Of a DNA stretch of 64,000 nucleotides, positions 45,351 through 54,674 are shown in pieces (within the stretch, counting starts at the first letter, position 1; each line of letters starts with the position of its first letter). Both the position numbers and the translations under genes were made by a program. The notes beneath the pieces were generated by a model, which did not search any database, was not told where the DNA came from, and saw nothing but the letters and a program-made list of their open reading frames with translations. Source of the stretch: Sphingomonas sp. RIT328 (lineage in GTDB: Bacteria; Pseudomonadota; Alphaproteobacteria; Sphingomonadales; Sphingomonadaceae). Location: assembly GCF_000632225.1 (NCBI RefSeq), contig NZ_JFYV01000010.1, forward strand, positions 1 to 64,000, written 5' to 3'.

Positions 45351-45390
45351 CGACGTGTCGACATATCGACATTCCGTCATCTCGACATCT
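45347..45390. repeat. Dispersed GTCGAC repeat, copy 5
   Basis: Starts at the stop codon of the nucleotidyltransferase remnant: CTGACGACGTGTCGACATAT, then CGACATTCCGTCATCTCGAC. The position right at the end of a gene repeats the pattern seen after sdaA. Confidence 0.55.
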
Positions 45391-45497
45391 TCATGGGCCG
45401 GGATGAGGCGGCTCTATACCGCAGCGGAAAGCACGCATGTCGCCGCTGGACCCGGATCGCACAACACTCCATCCTGCCGGCGAGGGAGGGGCATGCC

Positions 45498-46760
45498 ATG
45501 GCGATCGTGATCCGGGGTACCATCCTGCTCGCCACGCTGCTTGCGGCACAGACGCCCCCGGCGCAGCCAGCTGAAAATCAGGTCGACGCCGCGATAACCG
45601 CCTATGACAAAGGCGGCTATCTGCAAGCGACCGACATGCTCGCCGCGGCGGCGTTCGACGCGCAGGGCAAGGTCCGCGACGACCTTGCCTATCAGATGTG
45701 GGAACAGGTCAGCACCACCGTCACCAACGAGCTCGATCTCGCCACACTCGCCACCGCGCAGCCGCATGGCGCGGGCGAGGCCGGCTGGGACGCGGCAATC
45801 GGCGAGTCGGTCGGACGCGACGCGATGGCCGAGATCGTCCGCCGCGCCCGCGCGACCAGCATCGTCATCCTCAACGAAGCGCACAGCAGCCCGCGCGACC
45901 GCGCCTTCGCGTGGCGGGTAGCGCAGGCGCTGCGGCCGCTCGGTTATACGGTGCTTGCCGCGGAGACGTTCAGCAACGAGCCGGCGCGCGCGGGCAAGCC
46001 GACCGCGGTCGCGCAGCTCGCCCGCGATGGCTTCGCCCGCATCGGCACCGGTTTTTACACCCGCGATCCGGTCTATGCCGCCTTCCTGCGCAATGCGCTC
46101 GCCATCGGCTACCAGCCGGCCGGCTATGAGCAGACCAGCCTGCAACGTCCCAAAGGGCAGCCGTCACGCGCCGCGGGGATCGCGGCGCGTGAACAGGCCG
46201 AGGCGGACAATCTCGCCGCCCTGCATCGCCGCATGCCGGCGGCCAAGCTGTTCGTCTATGTCGGGCACAGCCATGTCGCCGAGGCGCCGCTCGACGAGGG
46301 CGACGGCAAACGGATCGAGTGGATGGCCGCGCGGCTGAAGCGGATGACCGGGATCGACCCGCTGACGATCGACCAGACCACGCTGACCGAGGAGAGCGTC
46401 GCGACGCGCGCGTCTTATGAGGCGGCGGCCGCGCGCGTGCAGGATCGCGACGGCATCCTGTTCCGGCGGGATGCTCCGCTGGTGCTCGGCCCATATGCCG
46501 GGGCGGTCGACCTGCAGGTCATCCATCCGCGGCGAAGCTATCGGTTCGGCCGCCCCGTCTGGCTGTCCGATCTCGGCGGCCAGCCGCTGGCGGTGCCCGC
46601 AACGCTGCTGCCGGCGGCGGGATATCGGCTCATCCAGGTCTTCGCCGCCTCCGCGCCGGCTGATGCGGTGCCGCTCGACCAGATCGTCGTCCGCGCCGGC
46701 TCACCGCCCGCACGGCTGTTCGCCCCGCCGGGGCCGGTGCGCTTCGCCGTCCAGCCGTGA
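45498..46760 (+). CDS. Exported ChaN/EreA-like protein of unknown function
   Basis: The product has 420 residues from the ATG at 45498, with a G-rich ribosome site (GAGGGAGG) upstream. An N-terminal hydrophobic stretch (GTILLATLLAAQ) suggests export. SIVILNEAHSSPRDRAFAWR near residue 116 and LGYTVLAAETFSN resemble the E-x-H and E-T motifs of the ChaN/erythromycin-esterase-like (EreA/Tiki) superfamily, and LFVYVGHSHVAEAP near residue 250 gives further histidines. Such proteins bind heme or hydrolyse small substrates, but the exact family is uncertain. It stands alone and converges on galU. Confidence 0.6.
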   Translation: MAIVIRGTILLATLLAAQTPPAQPAENQVDAAITAYDKGGYLQATDMLAAAAFDAQGKVRDDLAYQMWEQVSTTVTNELDLATLATAQPHGAGEAGWDAAIGESVGRDAMAEIVRRARATSIVILNEAHSSPRDRAFAWRVAQALRPLGYTVLAAETFSNEPARAGKPTAVAQLARDGFARIGTGFYTRDPVYAAFLRNALAIGYQPAGYEQTSLQRPKGQPSRAAGIAAREQAEADNLAALHRRMPAAKLFVYVGHSHVAEAPLDEGDGKRIEWMAARLKRMTGIDPLTIDQTTLTEESVATRASYEAAAARVQDRDGILFRRDAPLVLGPYAGAVDLQVIHPRRSYRFGRPVWLSDLGGQPLAVPATLLPAAGYRLIQVFAASAPADAVPLDQIVVRAGSPPARLFAPPGPVRFAVQP

Positions 46761-46797
46761 GCGGCACGGCGCTGAACGGGCAATGCCCTATCGACAA

Positions 46798-46827
46798 GCC
46801 GACACGTCGACATCGCGACATGTCGGC
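46798..46827. terminator. GTCGAC-family hairpin between convergent genes
   Basis: GCCGACACGTCG (46798-46809) and CGACATGTCGGC (46816-46827) pair at 11 of 12 positions around a six-base loop. It is a member of the dispersed repeat family and sits between the ends of two convergent genes, so it could act as a bidirectional terminator. No T-tract is present. Confidence 0.55.
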
Positions 46828-46838
46828 CTGTCGTCAGC

Positions 46839-47708
46839 TCAGCGCAGCAGGCCTTCGGCGAAGCTGCGCACCGCGGGGCCGATGTCGGCGCGGGCGAGGG
46901 CGAGGGCGAGATTGGCCTGGATATAGCCCGCCTTGTCGCCGCAATCATAGCGCTCGCCGTCGAAGGTGAAGCCGTGGAACGGCTGCTGGCCGATCAGCTG
47001 CGCCATCGCGTCGGTCAGCTGGATCTCGCCGCCCGCGCCCTTCTCCTGGCTCTCGAGGATGCGCATCACCTCGGGCTGCAGGATGTAGCGGCCGGGGATC
47101 ATCAGGTTGGACGGCGCGCTGCCCGCCTTGGGCTTCTCGACCAGCGCCTTGACCTCGGTGAGGCGGCCGTCGACCGCGCCCGGCGAGATGATGCCGTATT
47201 TGTCGGTCTCGCTGTCGGCGACCTCGAGCGCGCCGACGATATTGCCGCCGACCTGGTTATAGGCCTCGACCATCTGCGCGATGAAGCCGGGCTTGCCGAC
47301 CATCAGCTCGTCGGGGAGCAGCACCGCGAACGGCTCGTCGCCGACGATCTCGCGCGCGCACCAGACGGCATGGCCGAGGCCGAGCGGCTCCTGCTGGCGG
47401 ACGTAGACCGGCGAGCCGGGCTTCTGGCGGATGCCCTCGATCGCGGAGAGCGACTTGCCGCGCGCACGCATCGTCGCCTCGAGCTCGTAGGAGATGTCGA
47501 AATGATCCTCGAGCGCGCCCTTGCCGCGGCCGGTGACGAAGATGATCTGCTCGATCCCCGCTTCCAGCGCTTCCTCGACCGCATATTGGATCAGCGGCTT
47601 GTCGACGACGGTCAGCATCTCCTTGGGCATCGATTTGGTCGCGGGCAGGAAGCGCGTGCCGAGGCCCGCCACCGGAAACACTGCTTTGCGTACGCGCTTG
47701 ATCGTCAT
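46839..47708 (-). CDS. galU: UTP-glucose-1-phosphate uridylyltransferase
   Basis: A 289-residue GalU. AVFPVAGLGTRFLPATKSMPKEM at the N-terminus is the nucleotide-binding signature (residues 9-31), followed by VDKPLIQYAVEEALEAGIEQIIFVTGRGK, and VEKPKAGSAPSNLMIPGRYI further on. It makes UDP-glucose, the entry point for UDP-galactose, UDP-glucuronate and most EPS sugars, and so can feed all three glycan loci in the window. It is monocistronic. Confidence 0.96.
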   Translation of the reverse strand: MTIKRVRKAVFPVAGLGTRFLPATKSMPKEMLTVVDKPLIQYAVEEALEAGIEQIIFVTGRGKGALEDHFDISYELEATMRARGKSLSAIEGIRQKPGSPVYVRQQEPLGLGHAVWCAREIVGDEPFAVLLPDELMVGKPGFIAQMVEAYNQVGGNIVGALEVADSETDKYGIISPGAVDGRLTEVKALVEKPKAGSAPSNLMIPGRYILQPEVMRILESQEKGAGGEIQLTDAMAQLIGQQPFHGFTFDGERYDCGDKAGYIQANLALALARADIGPAVRSFAEGLLR

Positions 47709-47843
47709 CGAGAGGTCCCATTGCTTGTGCGAGCGGTCACATACCGTGCACCGGCGTCTAGAGTGTTATGAAGACAGAAGAAATACACTAGGTGTGAGGT
47801 GGTGCCGGTTCGGGACGAACCTTCCGTCACGGTCGGATGGATT

Positions 47844-47954
47844 TTGGGTTCACGCGGAGGCACGGAGCGATATCGTCCGGGGCGGGCGTGGCCCGGTCCT
47901 ATCCTTGGCGTGAGGAAGGGCCGCCGGCGCGGCAGGGGCACCCCCTCCGCGTGA
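47844..47954. repeat. CGCGGAG-type inverted repeat block
   Basis: The gap between galU and the next gene begins with TTCACGCGGAGGCACGGAG near 47850 and ends with CCCCTCCGCGTGAACAGAG near 47945. The ends are inverted relative to each other and match the modules of the 310-bp repeats at 43.5-44.3 kb. No gene is present in between. Confidence 0.5.
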
Positions 47955-47960
47955 ACAGAG

Positions 47961-48863
47961 TTACCGCAAGCGCCCGGCGGCATCGCGGGCGAGGCGGTCG
48001 CCGACGGCTTCGACATAGGCGGGGGGGGGCATCCACTGGTGGCGGATATGGTCGAGCGTGCGCCGCCACGCGCCGCGCGTCGGCGAGCGCCACGGCAGCC
48101 CGAGCAGGCCGAGCACGCGCCAGGCGAGCCCCCAGCGACCGACGTCCGCGCCCGTGGCGGTGACGCCGCGGCTGGCGACGAGGCTCGGCCAGGCCATCGC
48201 GAAATGCGCCAGTGCCGCCTCGATGTCCGATTCATAGGTGCGGTTGACGAAGCCGTTGGCCTCCTTGAGCGCACCGACCGGGCGGGTGTGGCGGACGGGG
48301 ATGGCGTCGACGATCGCGAAGCGGCGGTCGGCGGCGGGCAGGGCGCTGCCCCAGATCAGGTCGATGCCGCTTTCCCAGCCGTAATCGAACAGCGGTGCGA
48401 CCTGCTGCAGCGCGCGCGTCGCGAAGAAGGGCGCCATCATCTCGATGTAATTGACCGCACGGTAGCGCAACGACGGGTTCCGCACCGTGCCGGCATAGGT
48501 GAAATAGCTGTCCCAGGTCAGGCTCGGCTGGAAGATCGTGAACCCCTCCGCCGCGCCGAGCGCGAACAATCGGCTGAGGCTGTCGGCATCGGTATCGATG
48601 TCGTCGTCGATCAGCGCGATATAGTCATATTGCGCGATGAAGTCGGCATTGTCGGACAGCGTCGCGCGCCAGCCCTGCACCTTGGTGCCGGGGATGAAGC
48701 GGTGGAAGGTGCCGGGCGCGGCGAGCGGCCGGCTGTTGGGATCGAACGAGGCGACGAGCAGGTCGAAATCGCGCGTCGCGGCCGGCGTCAGCCACCCCTC
48801 GTGCAGGCTCTTCGGCCCGGCGCGGGTGATCACCAGATTCTTGGACGTCGCGCTGCCCAGCAT
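47961..48863 (-). CDS. DUF707-like putative glycosyltransferase
   Basis: The product has 300 residues from the ATG at 48863; the frame stays open for 500 bases upstream but that part has no support. KNLVITRAGPKSLHEGWL near residue 8, FDLLVASFD, and the acidic block ALIDDDIDTDADSLSRL near residue 100 resemble DUF707/GT-A-like proteins, and EMMAPFFATRALQQV with GWESGIDLIWGSAL follow the same layout. The acidic stretch could be the DxD site. It lies next to a GT8 enzyme on the same strand. Function is inferred. Confidence 0.65.
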   Translation of the reverse strand: MLGSATSKNLVITRAGPKSLHEGWLTPAATRDFDLLVASFDPNSRPLAAPGTFHRFIPGTKVQGWRATLSDNADFIAQYDYIALIDDDIDTDADSLSRLFALGAAEGFTIFQPSLTWDSYFTYAGTVRNPSLRYRAVNYIEMMAPFFATRALQQVAPLFDYGWESGIDLIWGSALPAADRRFAIVDAIPVRHTRPVGALKEANGFVNRTYESDIEAALAHFAMAWPSLVASRGVTATGADVGRWGLAWRVLGLLGLPWRSPTRGAWRRTLDHIRHQWMPPPAYVEAVGDRLARDAAGRLR

Positions 48864-49144
48864 CAAAGGACGGTCCTGCTGGTCATGATGCGCGCTTGTC
48901 TCCGCAGGGCGTTCGTCGCGGCCGGGGCGCCGTCTGGTCCACCCTGCGGGTAGCGTCTTTGGTCGCGATAATCCAGCATCCTGTCGCATAGCCGCCGGTC
49001 GCGCCAAGCATTGCCGGAGCTTTGCCGCCCGCATGCCCCCGCGCGCGCCAAGTTGCAGCGGCCGATACGGCCCTTGTTTGCTTGGCCCGTCGGCGCGGAC
49101 TGCGCAGGCGGCGGCCCGCGCCGCGACGCAGGCCCGCGCAACGC

Positions 49145-50083
49145 TCACACGTCGGCCCGTTCTTCCAGCCGGCGGATATGGTCGATCAGCTCGGGCGCGT
49201 TCCACAGCCGGCGTTCGACATAGGATTTGGCGATCTGCTTGACCTTGTAGGCGGCGCGGCGGCGCAGATCGAGCGCGGCGCAATAGGCCTTGATCTCGGG
49301 GAATTCGCGCGCGAGTGCGAGATAGGGGATGTTCCACGACCGGCCCCATGGCGCATAGGCGCCCTGCCACGGCCGGGGATTGGACATGAAATGGACGATC
49401 GCCGGCGGTGCGATCGCGTCGAGGCCATAGCCGAGGATGAAGCCCGGGAAATTCCAGCGCAGCGAGGCATAGTCGCGCCGCCCGTCGGTGACGCGGTTGA
49501 TCACCGTCTGGTCCTCGAAATGCAGCGCGCTGGTCGCATCGCCCATCTGCGCGAGCGCCTCGCGCGAGATCGCCGCCCAGCTCGCCCGGTCGACGCGGAA
49601 CACGCCGCTGTTGACGTAATCGTCGCCGAAGGCGCGGATCTCATCCTCGAATTCGTCGCGCAGCCGGTCGACGCCGCGCAGATAGATCATCGGGTCGCGC
49701 ACCGCGCACAGCCCGCCCGGCTGCGGCTGGAAGTCGAGCAGCGGGGTGAGGTCGCCGACCACCTGCGTATCACCGTCGAGATAGAGGATCTCGGCGTAAT
49801 CGGCGGGCAGCAGCTCGTCGAGGAACAGCCGCGCGTTCATGATGTGCAGTCCGCCGAGCACCGCCGGGTCCGCCCAGCGATAGTCCACCCCCTTGGCGGC
49901 GCAGACATGCGCGATGCGGCGGCTTTCCTCGCCCGGCGCGGCGGTCATGTCGAAGACGATCACGTCCCAATGCACCGGCGAATGCTGCCGCGCCTGTATT
50001 GCGCTGACCAGCGACTGATACAGATACCCCTGGTTCGCTATGTAGCAAATGCATGATCGCGATGGGGAAGCATTCACAGTCAC
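49145..50083 (-). CDS. Family 8 glycosyltransferase
   Basis: The product has 312 residues starting at the GTG at 50083, which has AAAGGAA upstream. ICYIANQGYLYQSLVSAIQAR is the GT8 N-terminus, EILYLDGDTQVVGDLTPLL has the metal-binding DGD motif (near residue 104), DDYVNSGVFRVDRASW is the conserved N-S-G-V block, and FEDQTVINRVT and IVHFMSNPRPWQ (the H for UDP-sugar binding) follow. GT8 enzymes are retaining transferases using UDP-galactose or UDP-glucose. It runs opposite to the GH16 gene and could extend the glycan of this locus. Confidence 0.88.
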   Translation of the reverse strand: MTVNASPSRSCICYIANQGYLYQSLVSAIQARQHSPVHWDVIVFDMTAAPGEESRRIAHVCAAKGVDYRWADPAVLGGLHIMNARLFLDELLPADYAEILYLDGDTQVVGDLTPLLDFQPQPGGLCAVRDPMIYLRGVDRLRDEFEDEIRAFGDDYVNSGVFRVDRASWAAISREALAQMGDATSALHFEDQTVINRVTDGRRDYASLRWNFPGFILGYGLDAIAPPAIVHFMSNPRPWQGAYAPWGRSWNIPYLALAREFPEIKAYCAALDLRRRAAYKVKQIAKSYVERRLWNAPELIDHIRRLEERADV

Positions 50084-50538
50084 GGAGATTCCTTTGCGGC
50101 CACTCTGTGTGCCGGACGCGCGCGCGCCGTCAATATGATCATGCAAGCGATGGGGGTGCCGCGCCGCGCACGACGGTGTGTTTCGTTCGACACGATGCTG
50201 CTTCCCCTCCCACACGGCCGGCATAACGGAGTTCGTCGGGGCAGGTAAGGGCGGCGTTGAAACGGCATGGCACGCCGCGGCATCGGATCGACCCGTTCAT
50301 GTCCCCACGTCCGGCGATCTTGGCCTAAGCTTTGGAACCGTGCCAAAATCGGACGCGGGACGGCACGACTGGCATGATCGACCGCTTTGCCCTACACGAA
50401 TGGTGACCAGCGCGTTTACCGACGGATCGCCGAAGCCCGGTGGTGCGTAGTAGCGACGATGCGGGCGAGAGCCAGACGGGCATCAGACCCGCCTCCGCGA
50501 GAGGACGATGCTCCAACCCCCTGACAGCAAAGGTGGCC
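50084..50538. other. Divergent regulatory gap
   Basis: 455 bases without a supported gene separate the GT8 gene (leftward) and the GH16 gene (rightward). It must hold both promoters. Open frames here lack domain or ribosome site. I see no clear operator, repeat of the dispersed family or small RNA. Confidence 0.4.
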
Positions 50539-51393
50539 ATGATCCCGATCCTGCCCAGCTCCCGCGGCGCGCATATCCGGCGCCGTATCGTGTCGGTGAT
50601 CGGCGCGGGTGCGACCGCGCTGTCGCTCGCCGGCACCGCCGCCTGCGCGCCGGTGCCGCAATGCCCGGCGCGGATCGACCTCAAGGACTATCGTCCGACG
50701 TTCGACGAGCCGTTCGACACGCTCGACGTCTCGGCGCACGGGCCGGGGACGCGCTGGACCGCGCATACGCCGTGGAACGGCGATTTCGGCAGCGCGACCT
50801 TCGTCGACCCGCAACCGGGCTTTCCCTTCTCGGTCGCCAATGGCGAGCTCACCATCCACATGAAGCGCAATGCGCAGGGCAAGTGGCAGGCCGGGCTGCT
50901 GTCGTCGAGCGACGCCAAGGGCAATGGCTTCACCCAGCGCACCGGCTATTTCGAGATGCGCGCGCAGCTGCCGGCGGGCAATGGCGTGTGGCCGGCCTTC
51001 TGGCTCGGCTCGCTCGGCAAGAAGGGCGAGACGACGCCGGAGATCGACGTGCTCGAACATTACGGCCGCGATCCCGCCACCTTCCTCGCCACCACGCATC
51101 TGTGGACCGACGGCAAGAGCCGCGACCAGGGGCCCAAGGTGGTGCGCGTGCCGGCGGGTTCGCTCAGCAGCGCGATGCACCGCTACGGCGTCAGCGTCGA
51201 GAAGGAGGCGATCACCGTCTTCCTCGACGGGCGGCAGGTCGCCTGTTTCGCCTCGGCGCCCGATTACCTCAAGCCCAAGATGCTGCTGGTCAATCTCGGC
51301 GCGGGCGGCGGCTGGCCGATCGACGGCATGCCCGACGACCGCGCGATGACGGTGGACTATGTCCGCGCCTATGTCCGCAAGGACCGACCATGA
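50539..51393 (+). CDS. GH16 endo-glycanase, exported
   Basis: The product has 284 residues from the ATG at 50539 with AAAGGTGG upstream. A basic N-terminus and hydrophobic stretch (VSVIGAGATALSLAGTAAC) form a signal, perhaps a lipoprotein with C36. The GH16 catalytic motif EIDVLEHYG contains the E-x-D-x-x-E triad (near residue 168), preceded by GNGVWPAFWLGSLG. The family cleaves beta-1,3 or beta-1,4 glucans and galactans; ExoK-like members trim bacterial EPS. It is the first gene of the second glycan locus and probably controls polymer length or release. Confidence 0.9.
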   Translation: MIPILPSSRGAHIRRRIVSVIGAGATALSLAGTAACAPVPQCPARIDLKDYRPTFDEPFDTLDVSAHGPGTRWTAHTPWNGDFGSATFVDPQPGFPFSVANGELTIHMKRNAQGKWQAGLLSSSDAKGNGFTQRTGYFEMRAQLPAGNGVWPAFWLGSLGKKGETTPEIDVLEHYGRDPATFLATTHLWTDGKSRDQGPKVVRVPAGSLSSAMHRYGVSVEKEAITVFLDGRQVACFASAPDYLKPKMLLVNLGAGGGWPIDGMPDDRAMTVDYVRAYVRKDRP

Positions 51394-51469
51394 TCCGGAT
51401 CAAGCTATCGTCAGGCTTTTGCAATATCTTGATGGTAAACGCCCGGGCAGCACCGCGCAGGGATCGTCG

Positions 51470-52567
51470 ATGAAGGTACATGTCCATCTCGCTTACGGCT
51501 TTGGCGAGGCGCGTTGGGGCCGGCGGTTCGACGATGGCCAGCTGATCGGCGTCAACGAGCGCGATGCCTATGGCTATCGCCATGCCGCGCCGATGGTCGG
51601 GGCGATGACCAGTTCGGTCGATCATCCCGAAGGCAGGTTCGGCCGGCTGGTGCGGCTCGGCTTTCGCGCGGTGCTCGGCTTCGATTTCCTCCACGCCTGG
51701 CGCAACCGCGCCGCGCTGCGCGCCGCGGACGTGGTGTGGACGCATACGGAATCGCAGCATCTCGCGGTGTCACAGGTCTTCGCCTTGCAGCGCGTGCCGC
51801 GCGCACGCCAGCCGAGGCTGCTTGCGCAGAGCGTCTGGCTGATCGATCGCTGGGATCGGCTGTCGGCGCTGCGCCGCGCTTATTACCGCCGGCTGATCCG
51901 CCGTGCCGACGTGCTCACCTTCCATTCGCGCGACAATCTGGCGATGGCGGCGACGCGGCTGCCCGGCACGCGGCGCGAGCTGGTGCTGTTCGGGATCAAC
52001 GCGGCGACGATCACACCGCCGGTGCGCGATCCCGCCGGCGCGCCGCTCATCATCTCGGTCGGCAACGACGTCCATCGCGACTGGGCGACGCTGATCGCCG
52101 CGGTGGCGCGCCATCCTGACTGGCGGCTGCGCATCGTCTCGACCAAATGCCCGCCCGCGCTCGCCGACGGCATCGCCAATGTCGAGATCGCCGGCGTCTC
52201 GACCAATTCCGAGCTGACCGCTTTGTGGCGGCAGGCGACGATCGCGGTGGTGCCGCTGTCGCCCAATGCCCATGCCTCGGGGATCACCGTATTGCAGGAG
52301 GCGGCGCTCAACGGCGTCGCCGCAATCGCCAGCGACGTCGGCGGTTTGCGCGATTATTTCGATGCCGATTCGGTCTCTTATTATCCGAGCGGCGATGTCG
52401 ATGCGCTCGAGCGCACGATCGCGCATCTGCTCTGCGATGCCGGGGCGCGCTATGCGCAGGCGGTCGCGGCGCAGCGGCGGATGGGGCCGGAGGGCCTCAG
52501 TTCTTATGCTTTCGCCCGCAGACATGTCGAAATTTCCCAAACACTTGTCAGCGGGAGCGACGATTAG
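51470..52567 (+). CDS. GT4/GT1-like glycosyltransferase
   Basis: A 365-residue GT-B type enzyme from the ATG at 51470; the longer frame overlaps the GH16 gene. The C-terminal half has LIISVGNDVHRDWATLIAAV, VEIAGVSTNSELTALWRQATIAVVPL and GITVLQEAALNGVAAIASDVGG, the E-x7-E style nucleotide-sugar site of GT4 family members. The N-terminal half (MKVHVHLAYGFGEARWG) is reminiscent of glucuronosyl or glucosyl transferases of sphingan clusters, but the donor cannot be told. It lies 76 bases after the glycanase. Confidence 0.82.
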   Translation: MKVHVHLAYGFGEARWGRRFDDGQLIGVNERDAYGYRHAAPMVGAMTSSVDHPEGRFGRLVRLGFRAVLGFDFLHAWRNRAALRAADVVWTHTESQHLAVSQVFALQRVPRARQPRLLAQSVWLIDRWDRLSALRRAYYRRLIRRADVLTFHSRDNLAMAATRLPGTRRELVLFGINAATITPPVRDPAGAPLIISVGNDVHRDWATLIAAVARHPDWRLRIVSTKCPPALADGIANVEIAGVSTNSELTALWRQATIAVVPLSPNAHASGITVLQEAALNGVAAIASDVGGLRDYFDADSVSYYPSGDVDALERTIAHLLCDAGARYAQAVAAQRRMGPEGLSSYAFARRHVEISQTLVSGSDD

Positions 52568-52807
52568 CCGGGGCGATGGCGCCGGCCGGTGTTGCCGGCT
52601 TGCAGCATTAACCGTGTAATCGTCACACCTGTGCCGTTATGGCCCCGCATCGGGACGCTCTTGTGATGGAAATATCTACCGTTATCAGGTCGGTATGATG
52701 TAGCGCCGGCAAACCGGCCAGGACGACGCGCGACGCGTGAATATTTCGACGGCATTAACCAAACCGCAACGCGCGCGGTACGAATGGGCGGGTAAAGGGG
52801 TTGTCTC

Positions 52808-53482
52808 ATGTATCAGACCCAAGACCGGGGCGGTGAATTGCGCGTATCCGACCGTCCTGCCACCAGTCATGCCAATGAAATGATCCTGCGCCTGCTCGAT
52901 CTCACCATCGGCATCGTCGCGATCATCGTCTTCGCGCCGCTGCTCGTCGGACTGGCGATCGCCATCTATATCAGCGACCCCGGGCCGCTGATCTTTGCGC
53001 AGCCGCGCATCGGCCGCAACGGGCGCGAATTCCGCTGCCTCAAGTTCCGCACGATGGTGGTCGATGCGACCGACCGGCTCGAGCAACTGCTCGCCAACGA
53101 TCCCGCCGCGCGCGCCGAATGGGCGCGCGACCACAAATTGCGCAACGATCCGCGCATCACCCCGCTCGGCCGCTTCCTGCGCAAGAGCAGCCTCGACGAG
53201 CTGCCGCAGTTCTTCAACCTGATCAACGGCACGATGAGCGTCGTTGGGCCGCGCCCGATCGTCAATGCCGAGGTGGTGCGCTACGGTCGCCGCTTCGCCG
53301 ATTATTGCCGGGTGCGGCCGGGGATCACCGGCCTGTGGCAGGTCAGCGGGCGCAGCGACACGACCTACCGACGCCGCGTCGCGCTCGATGTCGCTTATTC
53401 GCGGCATCGCTCGCTCGGCCTCAACATCAAGATCATGATGATGACCGTCCCGGCGGTGCTCGCCGCCAAGGGCAGCCGCTGA
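52808..53482 (+). CDS. ExoY-type initiating sugar-phosphate transferase
   Basis: A 224-residue bacterial sugar transferase. One hydrophobic helix (LTIGIVAIIVFAPLLVGLAIAIYI, about residues 32-55), then QPRIGRNGREFRCLKFRTMV, KSSLDELPQFFNLINGTMSVVGPRPI with the catalytic D-E, and VRPGITGLWQVSGRSD. The last block is the ExoY/WbaP style that uses UDP-hexose, unlike the PglC-like enzyme at 7667. It would start a second, separate lipid-linked glycan. A 240-base gap before it holds two GCATTAACC copies (near 52603 and 52752), possibly regulatory. Confidence 0.93.
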   Translation: MYQTQDRGGELRVSDRPATSHANEMILRLLDLTIGIVAIIVFAPLLVGLAIAIYISDPGPLIFAQPRIGRNGREFRCLKFRTMVVDATDRLEQLLANDPAARAEWARDHKLRNDPRITPLGRFLRKSSLDELPQFFNLINGTMSVVGPRPIVNAEVVRYGRRFADYCRVRPGITGLWQVSGRSDTTYRRRVALDVAYSRHRSLGLNIKIMMMTVPAVLAAKGSR

Positions 53483-53519
53483 CGCCGCGGGCGGCCGGCG
53501 GACGGACAGGGGACAGGAT

Positions 53520-54674
53520 GTGACGCGCACCGACACGACCGGCGATACCGCGAACGGGCGACTGCTCGTCAACGGCCGCTTCCTGTTCGCGCGGCCGACC
53601 GGCGTGCAGCGCGTCGCCACCGCTTTGCTCCACCAATTGGGTGCGCGCCGTGACGAGCTCGCCCGGCTGTTCCCGGCGGGGGTCGGCATCGAGGCGCCGG
53701 CGGGCGAGCTTGCGCCGCAGGTTGCCGGGCTGCCGGTGCATCAGGCCGGACGGCGCGGCGGCCAGATCTGGGAGCAGTTCACCCTGCCCCGGCAGGCGAG
53801 GGGGCCCCGGCAGGCGAAGGGGCAGGGCAGGGGCGACGTCATCCTGTCGCTGTCCAACGTCGGCCCGCTCGCCGCGACGCGCGGCATCACGATGATCCAC
53901 GATGCGCAGGTCTATACCGCGCCGCAATCCTATTCGCGCCCCTTCGTGCGCTGGTACCGCTTCCTGCTGCCGCGGCTCGGCCGCCGCAACCTGCAGGTGC
54001 TGACCGTCTCGCATTTCTCCAAACAGCAGCTCGTCGATCACAAGGTCGCGGCGGCGGAGCGGATCACCGTCATCCCCAATGGCGTCGACCATATCCTCGG
54101 CTTCGCCAGCGACGATGCCGCGGTGCGCCGGCTCGCCCTCGCGCCGCGCGGCTATGTCGTTGCGCTGGCGACGACGCAGCCGCACAAGAATATCGCGGTG
54201 CTGCTGCGCGCCTTCGCCGCGGGGGCGATGCGCGACCTGCGCCTCGTGCTGGTCGGCAAGACCGACGCGGCGACGATGCGCGCCGCTTATCCCTTTCTGC
54301 CCGACGACGTGATCTTCACCGGCATGGTCAGCGACGGCGAGCTGCGCGCGTTGCTCGAACAGGCTTTGTGCTTCGCGATGCCGTCGACCACCGAGGGCTT
54401 CGGCCTGCCGCCGCTCGAGGCGATGCTGCTCGGCACGCCGGCGGTGGTCGCGCCCTGCGGCGCCCTGCCCGAGGTGTGCGGCGACGCCGCGCTCTACGCC
54501 GATCCCGACGATCCCGCCGCCTGGCAGGCGCAGATCGCGGCCTTGCGCGACGACGCCGCGCTCGCCGCGCGGATGCGCGAGGCCGGTCGCGCGCAGGCCG
54601 CCACCTTCACCTGGGCGCGCGCCGGCGACCTGCTGGTCGACTGTCTGCGCCGCTGCACGGGCGCCCGCGCATGA
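53520..54674 (+). CDS. Family 4 glycosyltransferase
   Basis: The product has 384 residues starting at a GTG (53520) with AGGGGACAGGA upstream. GRLLVNGRFLFARPTGVQRVA is the family N-terminal glycine-rich loop, TTQPHKNIAVLLRAF and PSTTEGFGLPPLEAMLLGTP with the E-x7-E carry the nucleotide-sugar site, and PCGALPEVCGDAAL is the usual following block. An R/G/Q-rich insertion sits near residue 95-105. The stop overlaps the next gene (ATGA). Confidence 0.9.
   Translation: MTRTDTTGDTANGRLLVNGRFLFARPTGVQRVATALLHQLGARRDELARLFPAGVGIEAPAGELAPQVAGLPVHQAGRRGGQIWEQFTLPRQARGPRQAKGQGRGDVILSLSNVGPLAATRGITMIHDAQVYTAPQSYSRPFVRWYRFLLPRLGRRNLQVLTVSHFSKQQLVDHKVAAAERITVIPNGVDHILGFASDDAAVRRLALAPRGYVVALATTQPHKNIAVLLRAFAAGAMRDLRLVLVGKTDAATMRAAYPFLPDDVIFTGMVSDGELRALLEQALCFAMPSTTEGFGLPPLEAMLLGTPAVVAPCGALPEVCGDAALYADPDDPAAWQAQIAALRDDAALAARMREAGRAQAATFTWARAGDLLVDCLRRCTGARA

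Noticed and set aside
44515..45372. A 285-residue minus-strand frame over the nucleotidyltransferase region
   Set aside because: The plus strand gives a continuous nucleotidyltransferase protein once two frameshifts are allowed; the minus frame has no domain.
48864..49370. N-terminal extension of the DUF707-like protein
   Set aside because: The open frame is low-complexity and lacks a ribosome site; the family-like sequence starts at the ATG at 48863.
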